Source: Domibacillus tundrae
GTDB taxonomy: Bacteria; Bacillota; Bacilli; Bacillales; Domibacillaceae
Reading direction: 5' to 3'
Assembly: GCF_000970675.1 (NCBI RefSeq)
Contig: NZ_LAJA01000007.1
Span: forward strand, 124,001-188,000
Length of the DNA stretch: 64,000 bases
Below, piece by piece: positions 26,267 through 35,511 of this stretch. The stretch's first letter is position 1. The number at the start of each line of letters is the position of its first letter. Below the pieces are notes generated by a model. It saw only the letters and a list, made by a program, of their open reading frames with translations, was not told the origin of the DNA and did not search any database. Made by a program: the position numbers and the translations under genes.

Positions 26267-26988
26267 GAAAAATTCACCCCTTTTAAGGAAGTACGATGTT
26301 TTTCAAGCCAGTTTACAGCCGCCGCTGTTAATAACCCTTCGCAAACAGCCAAGGAAATTTGAGTTACTGCAAAAATACCCGCAAATTCAAGGAATGATCC
26401 ATATACACCGCCGGCTTCAGAAGGAAACGCGAGTGCCAATTGCAAGGATGTGACGGTGTATGTGATGATATTGGCGGAAAAAGCAGTGAAAAAGGCATTT
26501 GTGCCCGGCTTAACACCTGCCTTTTTTAGTCCTTTGTAAACAGCATATGCCGCAAATGGACCGGCCACAGCCATTGAGAATGCATTAGCTCCAAGCGTTG
26601 TGATCCCACCGTGCGCTAAGAGGAGCGCCTGAAACAACAAAACGACTGTTCCAAGCACCGTCATCGCAGCTGGGCCAAATAGCATCGTACCGAGCGCTGT
26701 TCCGACTGGATGGGAGCTGCTCCCTGTTACCGATGGGATTTTTAGTGCGGACAGTACAAAAGCAAATGCGCCTGCAAACCCGATCATTAATTTTGCTTCC
26801 GGGTTTTCATCAATCGCCTTTTTTAGTGTTTTTAATCCCCAAACAATAAACGGAATGACCACGATCCACCAAAAAACAGACCACCAAACCGGCAAAAATC
26901 CTTCCATTATATGCATCGCTGCCGGCTCTGTGTACGCGTTCAGCCAAAAAAAAGCAGCTAGAGCCAATACAACAGATACCTTTTTCAT
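26263..26988 (-). CDS. cbiM: Cobalt ECF transporter S component CbiM
   Basis: 241 residues. The characteristic 'MHIMEGFLPVWWSVFWW' stretch follows the signal-like first helix (residues 1-24): its His residues near the processed N terminus bind Co(II). 'GSSSHPVGTALGTMLFGP' and 'HGGITTLGANAFSMAVAGPF' complete the family signature. Overlaps cbiA and cbiN by four bases each. Confidence 0.94.
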   Translation of the reverse strand: MKKVSVVLALAAFFWLNAYTEPAAMHIMEGFLPVWWSVFWWIVVIPFIVWGLKTLKKAIDENPEAKLMIGFAGAFAFVLSALKIPSVTGSSSHPVGTALGTMLFGPAAMTVLGTVVLLFQALLLAHGGITTLGANAFSMAVAGPFAAYAVYKGLKKAGVKPGTNAFFTAFSANIITYTVTSLQLALAFPSEAGGVYGSFLEFAGIFAVTQISLAVCEGLLTAAAVNWLEKHRTSLKGVNFS

Positions 26989-28358
26989 GTTATCACCTTC
27001 TTTTGTTGATAAATTCGTGCTGCCTTAACGAATGCAGCCGGCACATCTGGATTTGACGGGAAGTACAAGTGCGCATACCCTGCAATCGTGTTAAAAACCG
27101 TACAGCCGTCCGAGTTGTTTCCAAAACGGCTGTTTGACTGAAAAGCAGGAGGCATTTCTTCCGTATGTTCGAAAACAGAGTAGTGAAATTCATGCCCTTT
27201 TACTATTGTTCCTTCCGGCAGCCATGAACGTCTCATAGACATTAATTCACGATAGCCGAGCGCTGCCCGTGTGGATTTCATCCTTGTTCTCCCTTCCACA
27301 ACACCGCACATTGGATATACATGGCTGTCCACTGTCACAAGTTCATTTGTTAAATACATGAACCCACCGCATTCCGCAAGTGTTGGCATGCCGGATTCAA
27401 TGGCATTTCGAACTGATTTTCTTGTTTCACACTGTGCTGCTAAAACGGGAGCGAATTCTTCAGGAAACCCACCGCCTATATAGAGTGCATCTGCACCACT
27501 CGGTACCGGATCACCGGCAAGCGGTGAAAAAAAGTGAAGATCAGCACCTTGCGCCTGCAGCATTTCAAGATTTTCTTCATAATAAAAATGAAAAGCCGCA
27601 TCTTTTGCGACTGCGATGGTAACGGGCGTTTCTTCTTTTTTATCGAAAATAGTTTGTTGAAGAGCCGGCAGTTCCTGTGCTGTAGAAAGTTTTATTACTT
27701 GCTCTAAATCAATGGTTTTCTCTGCCGCTTCTGCCAATGCGTCAAAAAAGCTGTTTAAATCACCGCGTTCAACCGCCGGTACGAGACCGAGATGACGCTC
27801 CGGCACGTTGACCCCCGGCATTTTTAATAAATGTCCAACAACCGGAATGCCGCATTCCTGCATGACAGCCTGTTCAATGAGCCGAAAATGTCCTTCGCTG
27901 CCCGTTTTATTCGCAATAACCGCCACTATTTGTCCCGGTGCCATTGCCTGAAATCCTTTCACAACAGCCGCCGCGCTTCGAGCTGTTCCAGATGCATCAA
28001 TGACGAGCAGTACCGGCGTATCTAAAAGACAGCTAATATGCGCAGTACTACCATCATTTTTAAGCGGATCTTTTCCATCAAACATGCCCATAACCCCTTC
28101 AATAATGGAAATATCCGCTTCTTTTGATGCACGTGAAAAAATACTCTTCACCGTTTCCTTATCACCCATCCAACTGTCTAGATTGCGTGACTGCCGTTTG
28201 CAAATTGCTGTATGGTACGTCGGATCAATATAGTCGGGACCACATTTAAACGGCTGAACAGAAAGACCGCGCCGGATTAAGGCGCCGAGCAAGGCGAGCG
28301 TTACAGTCGTTTTACCTGCACCACTTCCGGTGCCTGCTATGACCAATCGTTGAGACAT
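26985..28358 (-). CDS. cbiA: Cobyrinate a,c-diamide synthase
   Basis: 457 residues; glutamine- and ATP-dependent amidation of the a and c acetate side chains. N-terminal dethiobiotin-synthetase-like P-loop domain ('VIAGTGSGAGKTTVTLALL') and C-terminal class I glutaminase domain with nucleophile in 'TLAECGGFMYLTNEL'. Located near the end of the biosynthetic part of the operon. Confidence 0.93.
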   Translation of the reverse strand: MSQRLVIAGTGSGAGKTTVTLALLGALIRRGLSVQPFKCGPDYIDPTYHTAICKRQSRNLDSWMGDKETVKSIFSRASKEADISIIEGVMGMFDGKDPLKNDGSTAHISCLLDTPVLLVIDASGTARSAAAVVKGFQAMAPGQIVAVIANKTGSEGHFRLIEQAVMQECGIPVVGHLLKMPGVNVPERHLGLVPAVERGDLNSFFDALAEAAEKTIDLEQVIKLSTAQELPALQQTIFDKKEETPVTIAVAKDAAFHFYYEENLEMLQAQGADLHFFSPLAGDPVPSGADALYIGGGFPEEFAPVLAAQCETRKSVRNAIESGMPTLAECGGFMYLTNELVTVDSHVYPMCGVVEGRTRMKSTRAALGYRELMSMRRSWLPEGTIVKGHEFHYSVFEHTEEMPPAFQSNSRFGNNSDGCTVFNTIAGYAHLYFPSNPDVPAAFVKAARIYQQKKVIT

Positions 28359-28374
28359 TTTGATTCTTCCTCCT

Positions 28375-29475
28375 TTATGTATGTTCTCTAATAGATAAAG
28401 AGGTCTCCTGCATTACCGCTATGGAAATAGTAACATTGCCGCTTTTTTTCTTTGGCAGAACAATTCTTCCTCCGCCTGAAGCCAGATAAGCAGCCGGTTC
28501 ACTGACACCATATGCACCGGTAAATTTAAAAACAGTTTCTGATTTTTCACTCATTGGCGCTTTATTTAATTCATCCGGTGAAAACGTTGTAAATGGCCAA
28601 TTATTTTTTTCGGCGAGTGATAAAATCCCCTCTTCGTCTTTTTTTAAATTAATCGACGCTACCGTTCTTATGCACCTTTTGGAAAACGAAAGCTCATGAA
28701 GTGTTTCATCCACCACTGCTTCAATCTCCCGCTCGTCTGTGCCGCGGTTGCAGCCGATGCCGATTACAATCGACTTCGGACGGTACACAACCGGATACTG
28801 AAGAGAAGCAAGGTCCTTTTCGCTCAGCAGCCGATGCGTCACAACAAGAGCGGCATGATGGGCTGTTTGAGCCGCTTCTTCTACGGATGTTACAGTTCGA
28901 ATATGCTGCGGCATCGGACGAGCATGCTTCCACCAGCTCGTTTCTCCTGACTCCTGCACAACAAGCACCGGCTCTTCATTCACAACCGCTGCTGCCGCCT
29001 GTGTTAAATACTGATCGTATTCAAACGTCCAGCCGAATTCACGGCCAAACATGTCAACGGGAATCGTTTTTTGTACATCTGATGCGGTTGTAATGACCGG
29101 CCGTGCACCTGTTAATCGGGCGACTTTGTGCGTCAGCTCATTGGCACCACCAATATGACCCGATAGGACACTGATCGCATGTTCCGCCCGGTCATCAAGC
29201 ACCACAACAGCTGGATCGGTTTTTTTGTCTTTTAAAATCGGCGCAATCATCCGAACAACCGCACCGAGTGAAATAATGAGCACGATGCCGTCATATCTTT
29301 CAAACATCATCGGCAGCTGCAGCCGGACAGAGCCGTCAAATAATGTAATGCCTTTTTCTTCTTCATCGCCATGACGAAATTTTGACATGTAATATAAATT
29401 TGCCTGCATGTCTTCCGCGAGCTTGCGGGCGGTTTCTGTTCCATGTTTTGTAATCGACACAATCGCAATTTTCAT
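28375..29475 (-). CDS. cbiG: Cobalt-precorrin-5A hydrolase CbiG
   Basis: 366 residues; opens the delta-lactone ring of cobalt-precorrin-5A with loss of acetaldehyde, a step unique to the anaerobic pathway. 'GAVVRMIAPILKDKKTDPAVVVLDDRAEHAISVLSGHIGGAN' -type N-domain and the C-terminal 'VIGIGCNRGTDEREIEAVV' block are the CbiG hallmarks. Four-base overlap with the preceding cbiF. Confidence 0.92.
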   Translation of the reverse strand: MKIAIVSITKHGTETARKLAEDMQANLYYMSKFRHGDEEEKGITLFDGSVRLQLPMMFERYDGIVLIISLGAVVRMIAPILKDKKTDPAVVVLDDRAEHAISVLSGHIGGANELTHKVARLTGARPVITTASDVQKTIPVDMFGREFGWTFEYDQYLTQAAAAVVNEEPVLVVQESGETSWWKHARPMPQHIRTVTSVEEAAQTAHHAALVVTHRLLSEKDLASLQYPVVYRPKSIVIGIGCNRGTDEREIEAVVDETLHELSFSKRCIRTVASINLKKDEEGILSLAEKNNWPFTTFSPDELNKAPMSEKSETVFKFTGAYGVSEPAAYLASGGGRIVLPKKKSGNVTISIAVMQETSLSIREHT

Positions 29476-30245
29476 TTTTTCATTCCCTTTCGGAATCCAT
29501 GCGTAAAGGTTTTATCATACAATTTTGACCGGTGACCGGACTTGCCAATCTCCGGGTCCAGTGCTTTTCCGGCTAAAATCATCGCCTGCTTGCGAATGCC
29601 ATTTTCACGCATCACTGCATCAAGATTCCCAATGGTTGACCGAACGATTTTTTCATCAGGCCATGTTGCCCGGTATACGACAGCCACCGGCGTTTCTTCC
29701 GGCCAGCCCGCTTCAACAAGTTCACGGGTTACCTTTTTGGTCAGCGTAGCGCTTAAGAAAAAGGCGATCGTGCATTCATGCTTCGCCAAGTCTTTCAGCT
29801 GTTCTTTTTCAGGCACCGGCGTCCGTCCCTCCGCCCGTGTTAAAATCACGGTTTGCGTTACATCCGGTATCGTTAGCTCCGCACCCGCTGCCGCGGCGGC
29901 TGCAAAAACCGAACTGACTCCAGGTACAATTTCTGTTTCAACGCCTGCTTCTTTTAATAAGGCGATCTGCTCGATAATAGCACCATATATAGCGGGATCA
30001 CCCGTATGAAGCCGGACAACTTTTTTCCCTTTTTTTAAGTGATTCACCATCGTCTCAACCATTTCTTCCAAATGCATGCCGGCTGTTTTGAGGACCACTG
30101 CACCTTCCTTGCAGCCGTTCATCAACTCTTCATTGACGAGTGAATCCGCATATAAAATAACATCCGCTTCCTGCACAAGCTTCAAGCCGCGGACCGTAAT
30201 TAAATCAGGGGCTCCTGGTCCCGCCCCAACGATATACAGCTTCAT
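29472..30245 (-). CDS. cbiF: Cobalt-precorrin-4 C11-methyltransferase
   Basis: 257 residues, tetrapyrrole SAM methyltransferase fold. 'LYIVGAGPGAPDLITVRGLKLVQEADVILYADSLV' and 'VVRLHTGDPAIYGAIIEQ' with 'PGVSSVFAAAAAAGAELT' match CbiF/CobM. Overlaps both neighbours by four bases. Confidence 0.93.
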   Translation of the reverse strand: MKLYIVGAGPGAPDLITVRGLKLVQEADVILYADSLVNEELMNGCKEGAVVLKTAGMHLEEMVETMVNHLKKGKKVVRLHTGDPAIYGAIIEQIALLKEAGVETEIVPGVSSVFAAAAAAGAELTIPDVTQTVILTRAEGRTPVPEKEQLKDLAKHECTIAFFLSATLTKKVTRELVEAGWPEETPVAVVYRATWPDEKIVRSTIGNLDAVMRENGIRKQAMILAGKALDPEIGKSGHRSKLYDKTFTHGFRKGMKK

Positions 30246-30946
30246 TTTTTCTTCACCACCATTAAAGTTAAATAGTTCGGTTCCGCCCGTTCAAATTCGT
30301 CGAGTGTCCAAATGACTTCATCTTCAGACGTCACTTTTGTGACGGCATGGGCGTATTGTTCAAGCCCAAGCTCCCGAATAACACTTGAGATAAGCGCAGC
30401 CACTTTTGCCACCTTTAGAAAGATCACGCAGTCGTGCTGCTCAATCGCCCGTTTTAACGCATCCCGATCATCCGTTGCCGGAATAATCGCCACCTGTTCA
30501 TCCCCGTCCGCCAGCGGAATATTTAACCGGGCAGCTGTTCCATTTACTGATGAAATGCCCGGCACCACTTCTGTTTTCACATCGGGCATTTTTTTCAGCA
30601 GCACGTTTTTCATATGAATAAATGTGCTATACAGCATCGGATCCCCTTCTGTAACGAACGCCACATTTTGGCCTGATTCCAGTTTTTCAGCCACTGCGTC
30701 AGCTGCCTTATTCCATTCGCGTTCAAGAATGAAAGGATCTTTTGTCATGGGAAACACGAGGCCGAGCATGTCCTTCTCTTTTGGATCAATGTACGCGTCA
30801 ATAATTTGGCGTGCGTAGCTTTTTTCGCCGGAACGTTTTTTCGGAAATGCGATGACCTTGCTTTCCGATAAAATACGAAATGCTTTTACCGTCAATAGTT
30901 CCGGGTCGCCCGGCCCTGCGCCAATTCCATATAAAATACCTGTCAT
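30242..30946 (-). CDS. cbiL: Cobalt-precorrin-2 C20-methyltransferase
   Basis: 234 residues, tetrapyrrole methyltransferase: 'LYGIGAGPGDPELLTVKAFRIL', 'VAFVTEGDPMLYSTFIHM', 'VPGISSVNGTAARLNIPLADGDE'. The ATG at 30944-30946 overlaps the cbiET stop by four bases and has AGAGGAA upstream; the longer frame (to 30973) is within cbiET. Confidence 0.93.
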   Translation of the reverse strand: MTGILYGIGAGPGDPELLTVKAFRILSESKVIAFPKKRSGEKSYARQIIDAYIDPKEKDMLGLVFPMTKDPFILEREWNKAADAVAEKLESGQNVAFVTEGDPMLYSTFIHMKNVLLKKMPDVKTEVVPGISSVNGTAARLNIPLADGDEQVAIIPATDDRDALKRAIEQHDCVIFLKVAKVAALISSVIRELGLEQYAHAVTKVTSEDEVIWTLDEFERAEPNYLTLMVVKKK

Positions 30947-32151
30947 GACTGTTCCTCTTTTCTCGTCGCACAAATAATGTAGACGGGGTTTTGCGCTTCA
31001 AAGCGCGTCATATTTAAAATCGGTTTTGACAGCGATACTTGCGCAAGCGCCATGTCGACGTCAAAGCCGGCTTCTTTAAATAGTTGATGGGCTTTTGACA
31101 TGCTTTCGATCGTGACTGCATTTAACACAATCGTACCGCCCGGCTTTAACCGTTCGGCGCATGTGTCGATCAGCTTGTCCATATTTCCGGCCGTGCCGCC
31201 CATAAAAACGCAATCGGGGTCAGGAAAAGCATCAAGCCCATCCGGTGCTTTGCCGTGCACAAGCGTTACGTCCGTGCGGAATTTTTGAAAATTGGCCTTA
31301 GCATTTGTGAGATCCGGCTCATTTTTTTCAATCGCAAAAACGGCGCCATCCTTGGCGATTTTCGCTGCTTCAATCGCAATCGAACCGGTACACGTGCCAA
31401 TGTCCCACACGATGCTGCTCCGGTGAATGTTCATCCGGCCAATTGTTAGAATGCGGATATCCCGTTTTGTAATCAGTCCTTTGTCCGGCTTTCGCTGGCT
31501 GAATTCAGCGTCTGGAATACCAGTTGTCCACGATTTAGCCGCACGATTTTTCTTTAATAGAACGACATTTAGCGGTGCAAACGATGCTGCCGCCATTTGT
31601 TCAAGAGTGAAATGGCGGCACCGTTCATCCGCAGCGCCAATGTTTTCCGCAACAAACGCATCGTATTCCGTCATGTGAAAATAAAGTAAATAACGGGCAA
31701 TGGCATCCGGTGAATTTGTTTTATCTGTTAACAGCGCGACTTTTTCTTCCCCATCGATCTTCTGGGCGAGCCCGGTTATGCCGCGTCCGTGCACACTAAT
31801 GATTTTCGCGTTTTGCCATGATTCGTTCATTCGTGCAAAAGCCAGCTGCATACTGGACGGCTGCGGGTCAATCGTTGCCTCAACACTTCCCGATAAATAA
31901 GCGCCGATGCCGTAAAAAAGCGGGTCACCGGATGCAAGCACAACCGCCGTGCGCGATTCATCCTGAAGCCTTTTTTTAAGCTCTTTCAAGTTGCCTCGTA
32001 TGACAAATGTCTCTCCCTTGAAGTCAGGAAAATAAGACAACTGCCGTTCACCGCCTGCCAAAAAGCTGCTTTGGTATATACGGTCGAGCTGGCGGGGATG
32101 AAGAGTGTCTGCCCCATCCGCGCCGATGCCGATAATATGTATGTTATTCAC
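30943..32151 (-). CDS. cbiET: Precorrin-6Y C5,15-methyltransferase (decarboxylating), CbiE-CbiT fusion
   Basis: 402 residues. The N-terminal ~200 form the CbiE C5-methyltransferase ('IHIIGIGADGADTLHP', 'VVLASGDPLFYGIGAYL') and the C-terminal ~190 the CbiT C15-methyltransferase/decarboxylase with SAM motif 'VWDIGTCTGSIAIEAAKIA' and 'PDCVFMGGTAGNMDKLID'. The fusion is the common arrangement in Bacillus. Confidence 0.93.
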   Translation of the reverse strand: MNNIHIIGIGADGADTLHPRQLDRIYQSSFLAGGERQLSYFPDFKGETFVIRGNLKELKKRLQDESRTAVVLASGDPLFYGIGAYLSGSVEATIDPQPSSMQLAFARMNESWQNAKIISVHGRGITGLAQKIDGEEKVALLTDKTNSPDAIARYLLYFHMTEYDAFVAENIGAADERCRHFTLEQMAAASFAPLNVVLLKKNRAAKSWTTGIPDAEFSQRKPDKGLITKRDIRILTIGRMNIHRSSIVWDIGTCTGSIAIEAAKIAKDGAVFAIEKNEPDLTNAKANFQKFRTDVTLVHGKAPDGLDAFPDPDCVFMGGTAGNMDKLIDTCAERLKPGGTIVLNAVTIESMSKAHQLFKEAGFDVDMALAQVSLSKPILNMTRFEAQNPVYIICATRKEEQS

Positions 32152-33232
32152 TGTATTCCCCCTTTCCTAAAAGCTGTCCTTTCATCGCAAAGAGCAACGT
32201 ATCAACATGCATTCCGCCTCGCACTTCCCGTACGGCATTTACCGAACAGCTGCGGCAAAAAAGCGCAAAAAACGCCGGATAGTCCGCCATCAATTCCGCT
32301 GCATGCGTCGCTGTATTGGCCCCGCGCACTTCTTCAATTTCTTCTGGCGCAGCCCCGGCTTCTTCAGCCATACCGGCCAAAAAATCCATATCAACCGGTG
32401 CACTTTTTGAATGCACCATCATGACGCCTTGTGCGACTTTTGAAAACTTCCCCGGCATGCCTGCCAGCGTTACTTTTTGAATGCCCAGCCGCTTGCAATG
32501 CTTTAATGTAAACCCGACAAAGTCACCCATTTCAATAAATGCTTCTTCCGGCAAATCCGGCAGCTGCGTCATCGCATACTTTTCACTTCGGCCTCCTGTC
32601 GTTGCCGCCACGTGTGTACAGCCTGAAGCAACTGCCACCTCAATCGCTTTAACAATACTCGCCCGGTAAGCAGATGTGGAAAATGGCCGAACGATGCCGC
32701 TTGTGCCTAGAATGGACAGCCCGCCTAAAATTCCGAGCCTCGCATTTAAGGTTTTCTTTGCCAGTTCTTCGCCGCCTGGAATCGAAATAATGACTCGGAC
32801 ACCTTTTCCAGCCCCGCTTTCATTAAGCAATTCAGTAACAACTTCTGTCATCATCCGGCGGGGTACCGGATTGATCGCGGCTTCACCCGGCGCAACATCA
32901 AGGCCAGGTTTTGTCGCACGTCCGACACCTTCTCCGCCATCAAGCTGAACACCTGCTTCTTCCGTCCAGCTGACCTCTGCGCAAATCACTGCTCCATGCG
33001 TAATGTCAGGATCATCGCCTGCATCTTTTTTAATGCCGACTTTTACAGATAACTCATTCACTTCAACAAATTCAGGGGTAAAGTGTGCCCATTGTTTCGC
33101 CGGCAAATAAATCGAAACGGATTCAGGCGGCTGTCCAATTAGAAGTGTTTGAAGAGCCAATTTTGCTGCCGCAGTTGCGCACGACCCAGTTGTGTAACCA
33201 GTCCGAAGTGGCTTATCCGGAACCGGCTTCAT
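32144..33232 (-). CDS. cbiD: Cobalt-precorrin-5B C1-methyltransferase CbiD
   Basis: 362 residues. 'LRTGYTTGSCATAAAKLAL' at the N terminus, 'AAINPVPRRMM', 'GLSILGTSGIVRPFSTSAY' and 'LAGMPGKFSKVAQGVMMVHS' are CbiD-specific. Together with CbiG it marks the anaerobic (early cobalt insertion) route. Overlaps cbiET by eight bases. Confidence 0.94.
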   Translation of the reverse strand: MKPVPDKPLRTGYTTGSCATAAAKLALQTLLIGQPPESVSIYLPAKQWAHFTPEFVEVNELSVKVGIKKDAGDDPDITHGAVICAEVSWTEEAGVQLDGGEGVGRATKPGLDVAPGEAAINPVPRRMMTEVVTELLNESGAGKGVRVIISIPGGEELAKKTLNARLGILGGLSILGTSGIVRPFSTSAYRASIVKAIEVAVASGCTHVAATTGGRSEKYAMTQLPDLPEEAFIEMGDFVGFTLKHCKRLGIQKVTLAGMPGKFSKVAQGVMMVHSKSAPVDMDFLAGMAEEAGAAPEEIEEVRGANTATHAAELMADYPAFFALFCRSCSVNAVREVRGGMHVDTLLFAMKGQLLGKGEYSE

Positions 33233-33873
33233 TTTACAGCTAAAAGCGACAATGCATTCAGCGCTGCGACCGTAACCGTGCTGCCGCCTTTACGTCCAAT
33301 ATTCGTAATAAACGGAATATCAAGCTTTGCCAGTTCTTCTTTTGATTCCGCTGCTGAAACGAACCCAACTGGCATTCCGATAATTAAATCGGGTTTTGCA
33401 ATTCCTTCTTTCGCCAGACGGATAATTTCTAAAAGAGCGGTTGGCGCATTACCGATTGCGTAAATGCCGCCGTCACCGAGTGCCGCCGCTTTTCGCATTG
33501 AGATAATGGCCCGTGTTAATCCAAGTTCTTTTGCTTCTTTCATCACGTCTTCATCAGAAATATAAACATGTACGGAGCCGCCAAACTGTTCAAGACGAGG
33601 CTTTGAAACACCGGACTGGATCATTTGCACATCACAAATAACACGGGTGCCCTTTTGGATCGTCCGAATGCCTGATTCGATTGCATTCGGATGAAACAGC
33701 ACACTTTTGCCCAGTTCAAAATCGGCCGATGCATGGATAACACGCTGAACGACCGCAAATTCTTCTGGCGTCAAATCATGCTGGCCATATTCCTCTTCAA
33801 TCATTGAAAAGCTGAGTGATTCGATTTCCATCGGTTTGACCGTTTCGGGTACAAAAGCTGTTTTAAAGTCCAT
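33229..33873 (-). CDS. cbiC: Precorrin-8X methylmutase
   Basis: 214 residues; moves the C11 methyl to C12 to give (cobalt-)hydrogenobyrinate. 'FAVVQRVIHASADFELG' with the catalytic histidine, 'VICDVQMIQSGVSK' and 'IIGMPVGFVSAAESKEEL' are diagnostic. Confidence 0.94.
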   Translation of the reverse strand: MDFKTAFVPETVKPMEIESLSFSMIEEEYGQHDLTPEEFAVVQRVIHASADFELGKSVLFHPNAIESGIRTIQKGTRVICDVQMIQSGVSKPRLEQFGGSVHVYISDEDVMKEAKELGLTRAIISMRKAAALGDGGIYAIGNAPTALLEIIRLAKEGIAKPDLIIGMPVGFVSAAESKEELAKLDIPFITNIGRKGGSTVTVAALNALSLLAVK

Positions 33874-34642
33874 TTTTGGATTCCTCCAGACGATTTAATG
33901 TGTGGATTACTTGATCAAATGTTTCGCATTGATTCGGGTAGTTGACCGGCGGACGAGAAATAACAATCGTTTCAATCCCGAGTGATACTGCTGCTTCTAT
34001 TTTCTCCGCCACCGCGCCAATCGCACCACTCTCTTTCATGACGGTTGTCGTTACGCCATAATGACGGCACAATGCCAGATCGAATTCTTTCGTAAACGGT
34101 CCCTGCATGGCGACAATATTTTTTTGCGGCAGACCCAGTTCCGCACATTTTTCCATATTGTCAAGACGGGGAAGCATTCGGGCAATTAATCGAATATCTT
34201 TATGCGGCAGCAGCTTTTCCGTGAATATTTGCAACGTTTTACTGCCAGTTGTCAGCAGAACAACACCACCTTTATCCAAAGCCGCATCAGCTGCTTCTTC
34301 ATACGTATCCACTCGCGTGACAAGCGGGTGCTCTTCAATCTGTGTGCCTGCCCGTTCATAGCGGATGTAGGGAAGCCCCGCTTTTTGGGCAGCTTGAATG
34401 GCATTCCGTGATGCGTCCTCTGCAAAAGGATGACTTGCATCAATGACAGCGGTATAGCCCGTTTGTAGCAGGAGAGCCATATCATCCGCAGCCAGTCTGC
34501 CGATGCGTGCAGGAATTCGGGCTGACTCGAGCTCCGACGCCGCATTTTCGGTCACGACCGACGCCGTCACGAATCGCCCGGTTTTTTGAAGCTTCACAGC
34601 GAGTTCCCTCGCATCACTCGTACCAGCCAAAAAGAAAATCAT
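33863..34642 (-). CDS. cbiJ: Cobalt-precorrin-6A reductase
   Basis: 259 residues. 'IFFLAGTSDARELAVKLQ' (nucleotide-binding start), 'YTAVIDASHPFAEDASRNAIQA' and 'YIRYERAG' are the CbiJ/CobK motifs. Uses NAD(P)H to reduce the corrin macrocycle. Overlaps cbiC by 11 bases and cbiX by four. Confidence 0.92.
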   Translation of the reverse strand: MIFFLAGTSDARELAVKLQKTGRFVTASVVTENAASELESARIPARIGRLAADDMALLLQTGYTAVIDASHPFAEDASRNAIQAAQKAGLPYIRYERAGTQIEEHPLVTRVDTYEEAADAALDKGGVVLLTTGSKTLQIFTEKLLPHKDIRLIARMLPRLDNMEKCAELGLPQKNIVAMQGPFTKEFDLALCRHYGVTTTVMKESGAIGAVAEKIEAAVSLGIETIVISRPPVNYPNQCETFDQVIHTLNRLEESKNGL

Positions 34643-35499
34643 CGAACCGCCTCTTCTTGGTCATGATGATGATCGTGATCATGGTGATGGTGGTGATGAA
34701 CGCCCGCTTCAAACCGGTACTGGCACGTATCACAGTTCATTAATGGCTTGCCGCCGAGCGCTTCATCGATCCGGTCCGCAATAATTGTTTTCAGCTTTGG
34801 ATGAAAACCAAAATAATCGGCCAGTGCAAATGACAACTCCGGGAATTGTGTGCGGAACAGATCTAAGTCTTTTTCAATTCGTTTGATTAATACGCCGGTA
34901 AATAAAAAGTAAGGTAAGATGATGACGTTTTGCGCCCCAAGCTTTTTCACTTTTTCGACCGCTTCAGGAAGTGATGGCTTTGTTACACCATAAAAAGCCG
35001 GTTCCACTGTTTCAAATGACGTTTTTTCCCATAAAACACGAGCAATTTTGCATAAATCACTATTGGCATCGGCATCGCTGCCACCGCGCCCAAGCAAAAT
35101 GACAGCATCTCGTTCTCCAGCACTGTCCGGGTCTATTCCTGCCTGCTCCAGCCGTTCCTTTAAAATCGCCGATGTTTCGTAATGAATGCCGATCGGTTTT
35201 CCATATGTAAACGTCACGTTTGGATACTCTTTTTTCGCTTCATCAATTGCGGCTGGAATATGAATCTTTGAATGTCCCGCCGGCAGCAGCATAAGAGGTA
35301 TAAGCGCTACCTCAGTTGCCCCACGTGCGACACACTGCTTGATGCCTTCCGCTATATCCGGACGCGCAAATTCTAAAAAGCATGTTTCATATAAAACAAG
35401 AGGATTCAAGTCCGGCAAAAACCCTTCCACAAACTGAAGAATTTGCTCATTGCCTTGCGGATCACGGCTTCCATGTCCAACAAAAAGTACTGCTTTCAT
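34639..35499 (-). CDS. cbiX: Sirohydrochlorin cobaltochelatase CbiX (long form with MxCxxC and His tract)
   Basis: 286 residues. The two active-site histidines lie in 'LFVGHGSRDPQGNEQ' and 'LLPAGHSKIHIPAAIDEAKK'; the second homologous half-domain follows ('VILLGRGGSDADANSDL'). The C terminus has MNCDTC (an MxCxxC motif reported to hold a Fe-S centre in the Bacillus megaterium enzyme) followed by a His/Asp run (HHHHHHDHDHHH) that probably binds cobalt. It inserts Co(II) early, fixing the anaerobic pathway. Confidence 0.94.
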   Translation of the reverse strand: MKAVLFVGHGSRDPQGNEQILQFVEGFLPDLNPLVLYETCFLEFARPDIAEGIKQCVARGATEVALIPLMLLPAGHSKIHIPAAIDEAKKEYPNVTFTYGKPIGIHYETSAILKERLEQAGIDPDSAGERDAVILLGRGGSDADANSDLCKIARVLWEKTSFETVEPAFYGVTKPSLPEAVEKVKKLGAQNVIILPYFLFTGVLIKRIEKDLDLFRTQFPELSFALADYFGFHPKLKTIIADRIDEALGGKPLMNCDTCQYRFEAGVHHHHHHDHDHHHDQEEAVR

Positions 35500-35511
35500 A
35501 TATTCTCCCCC

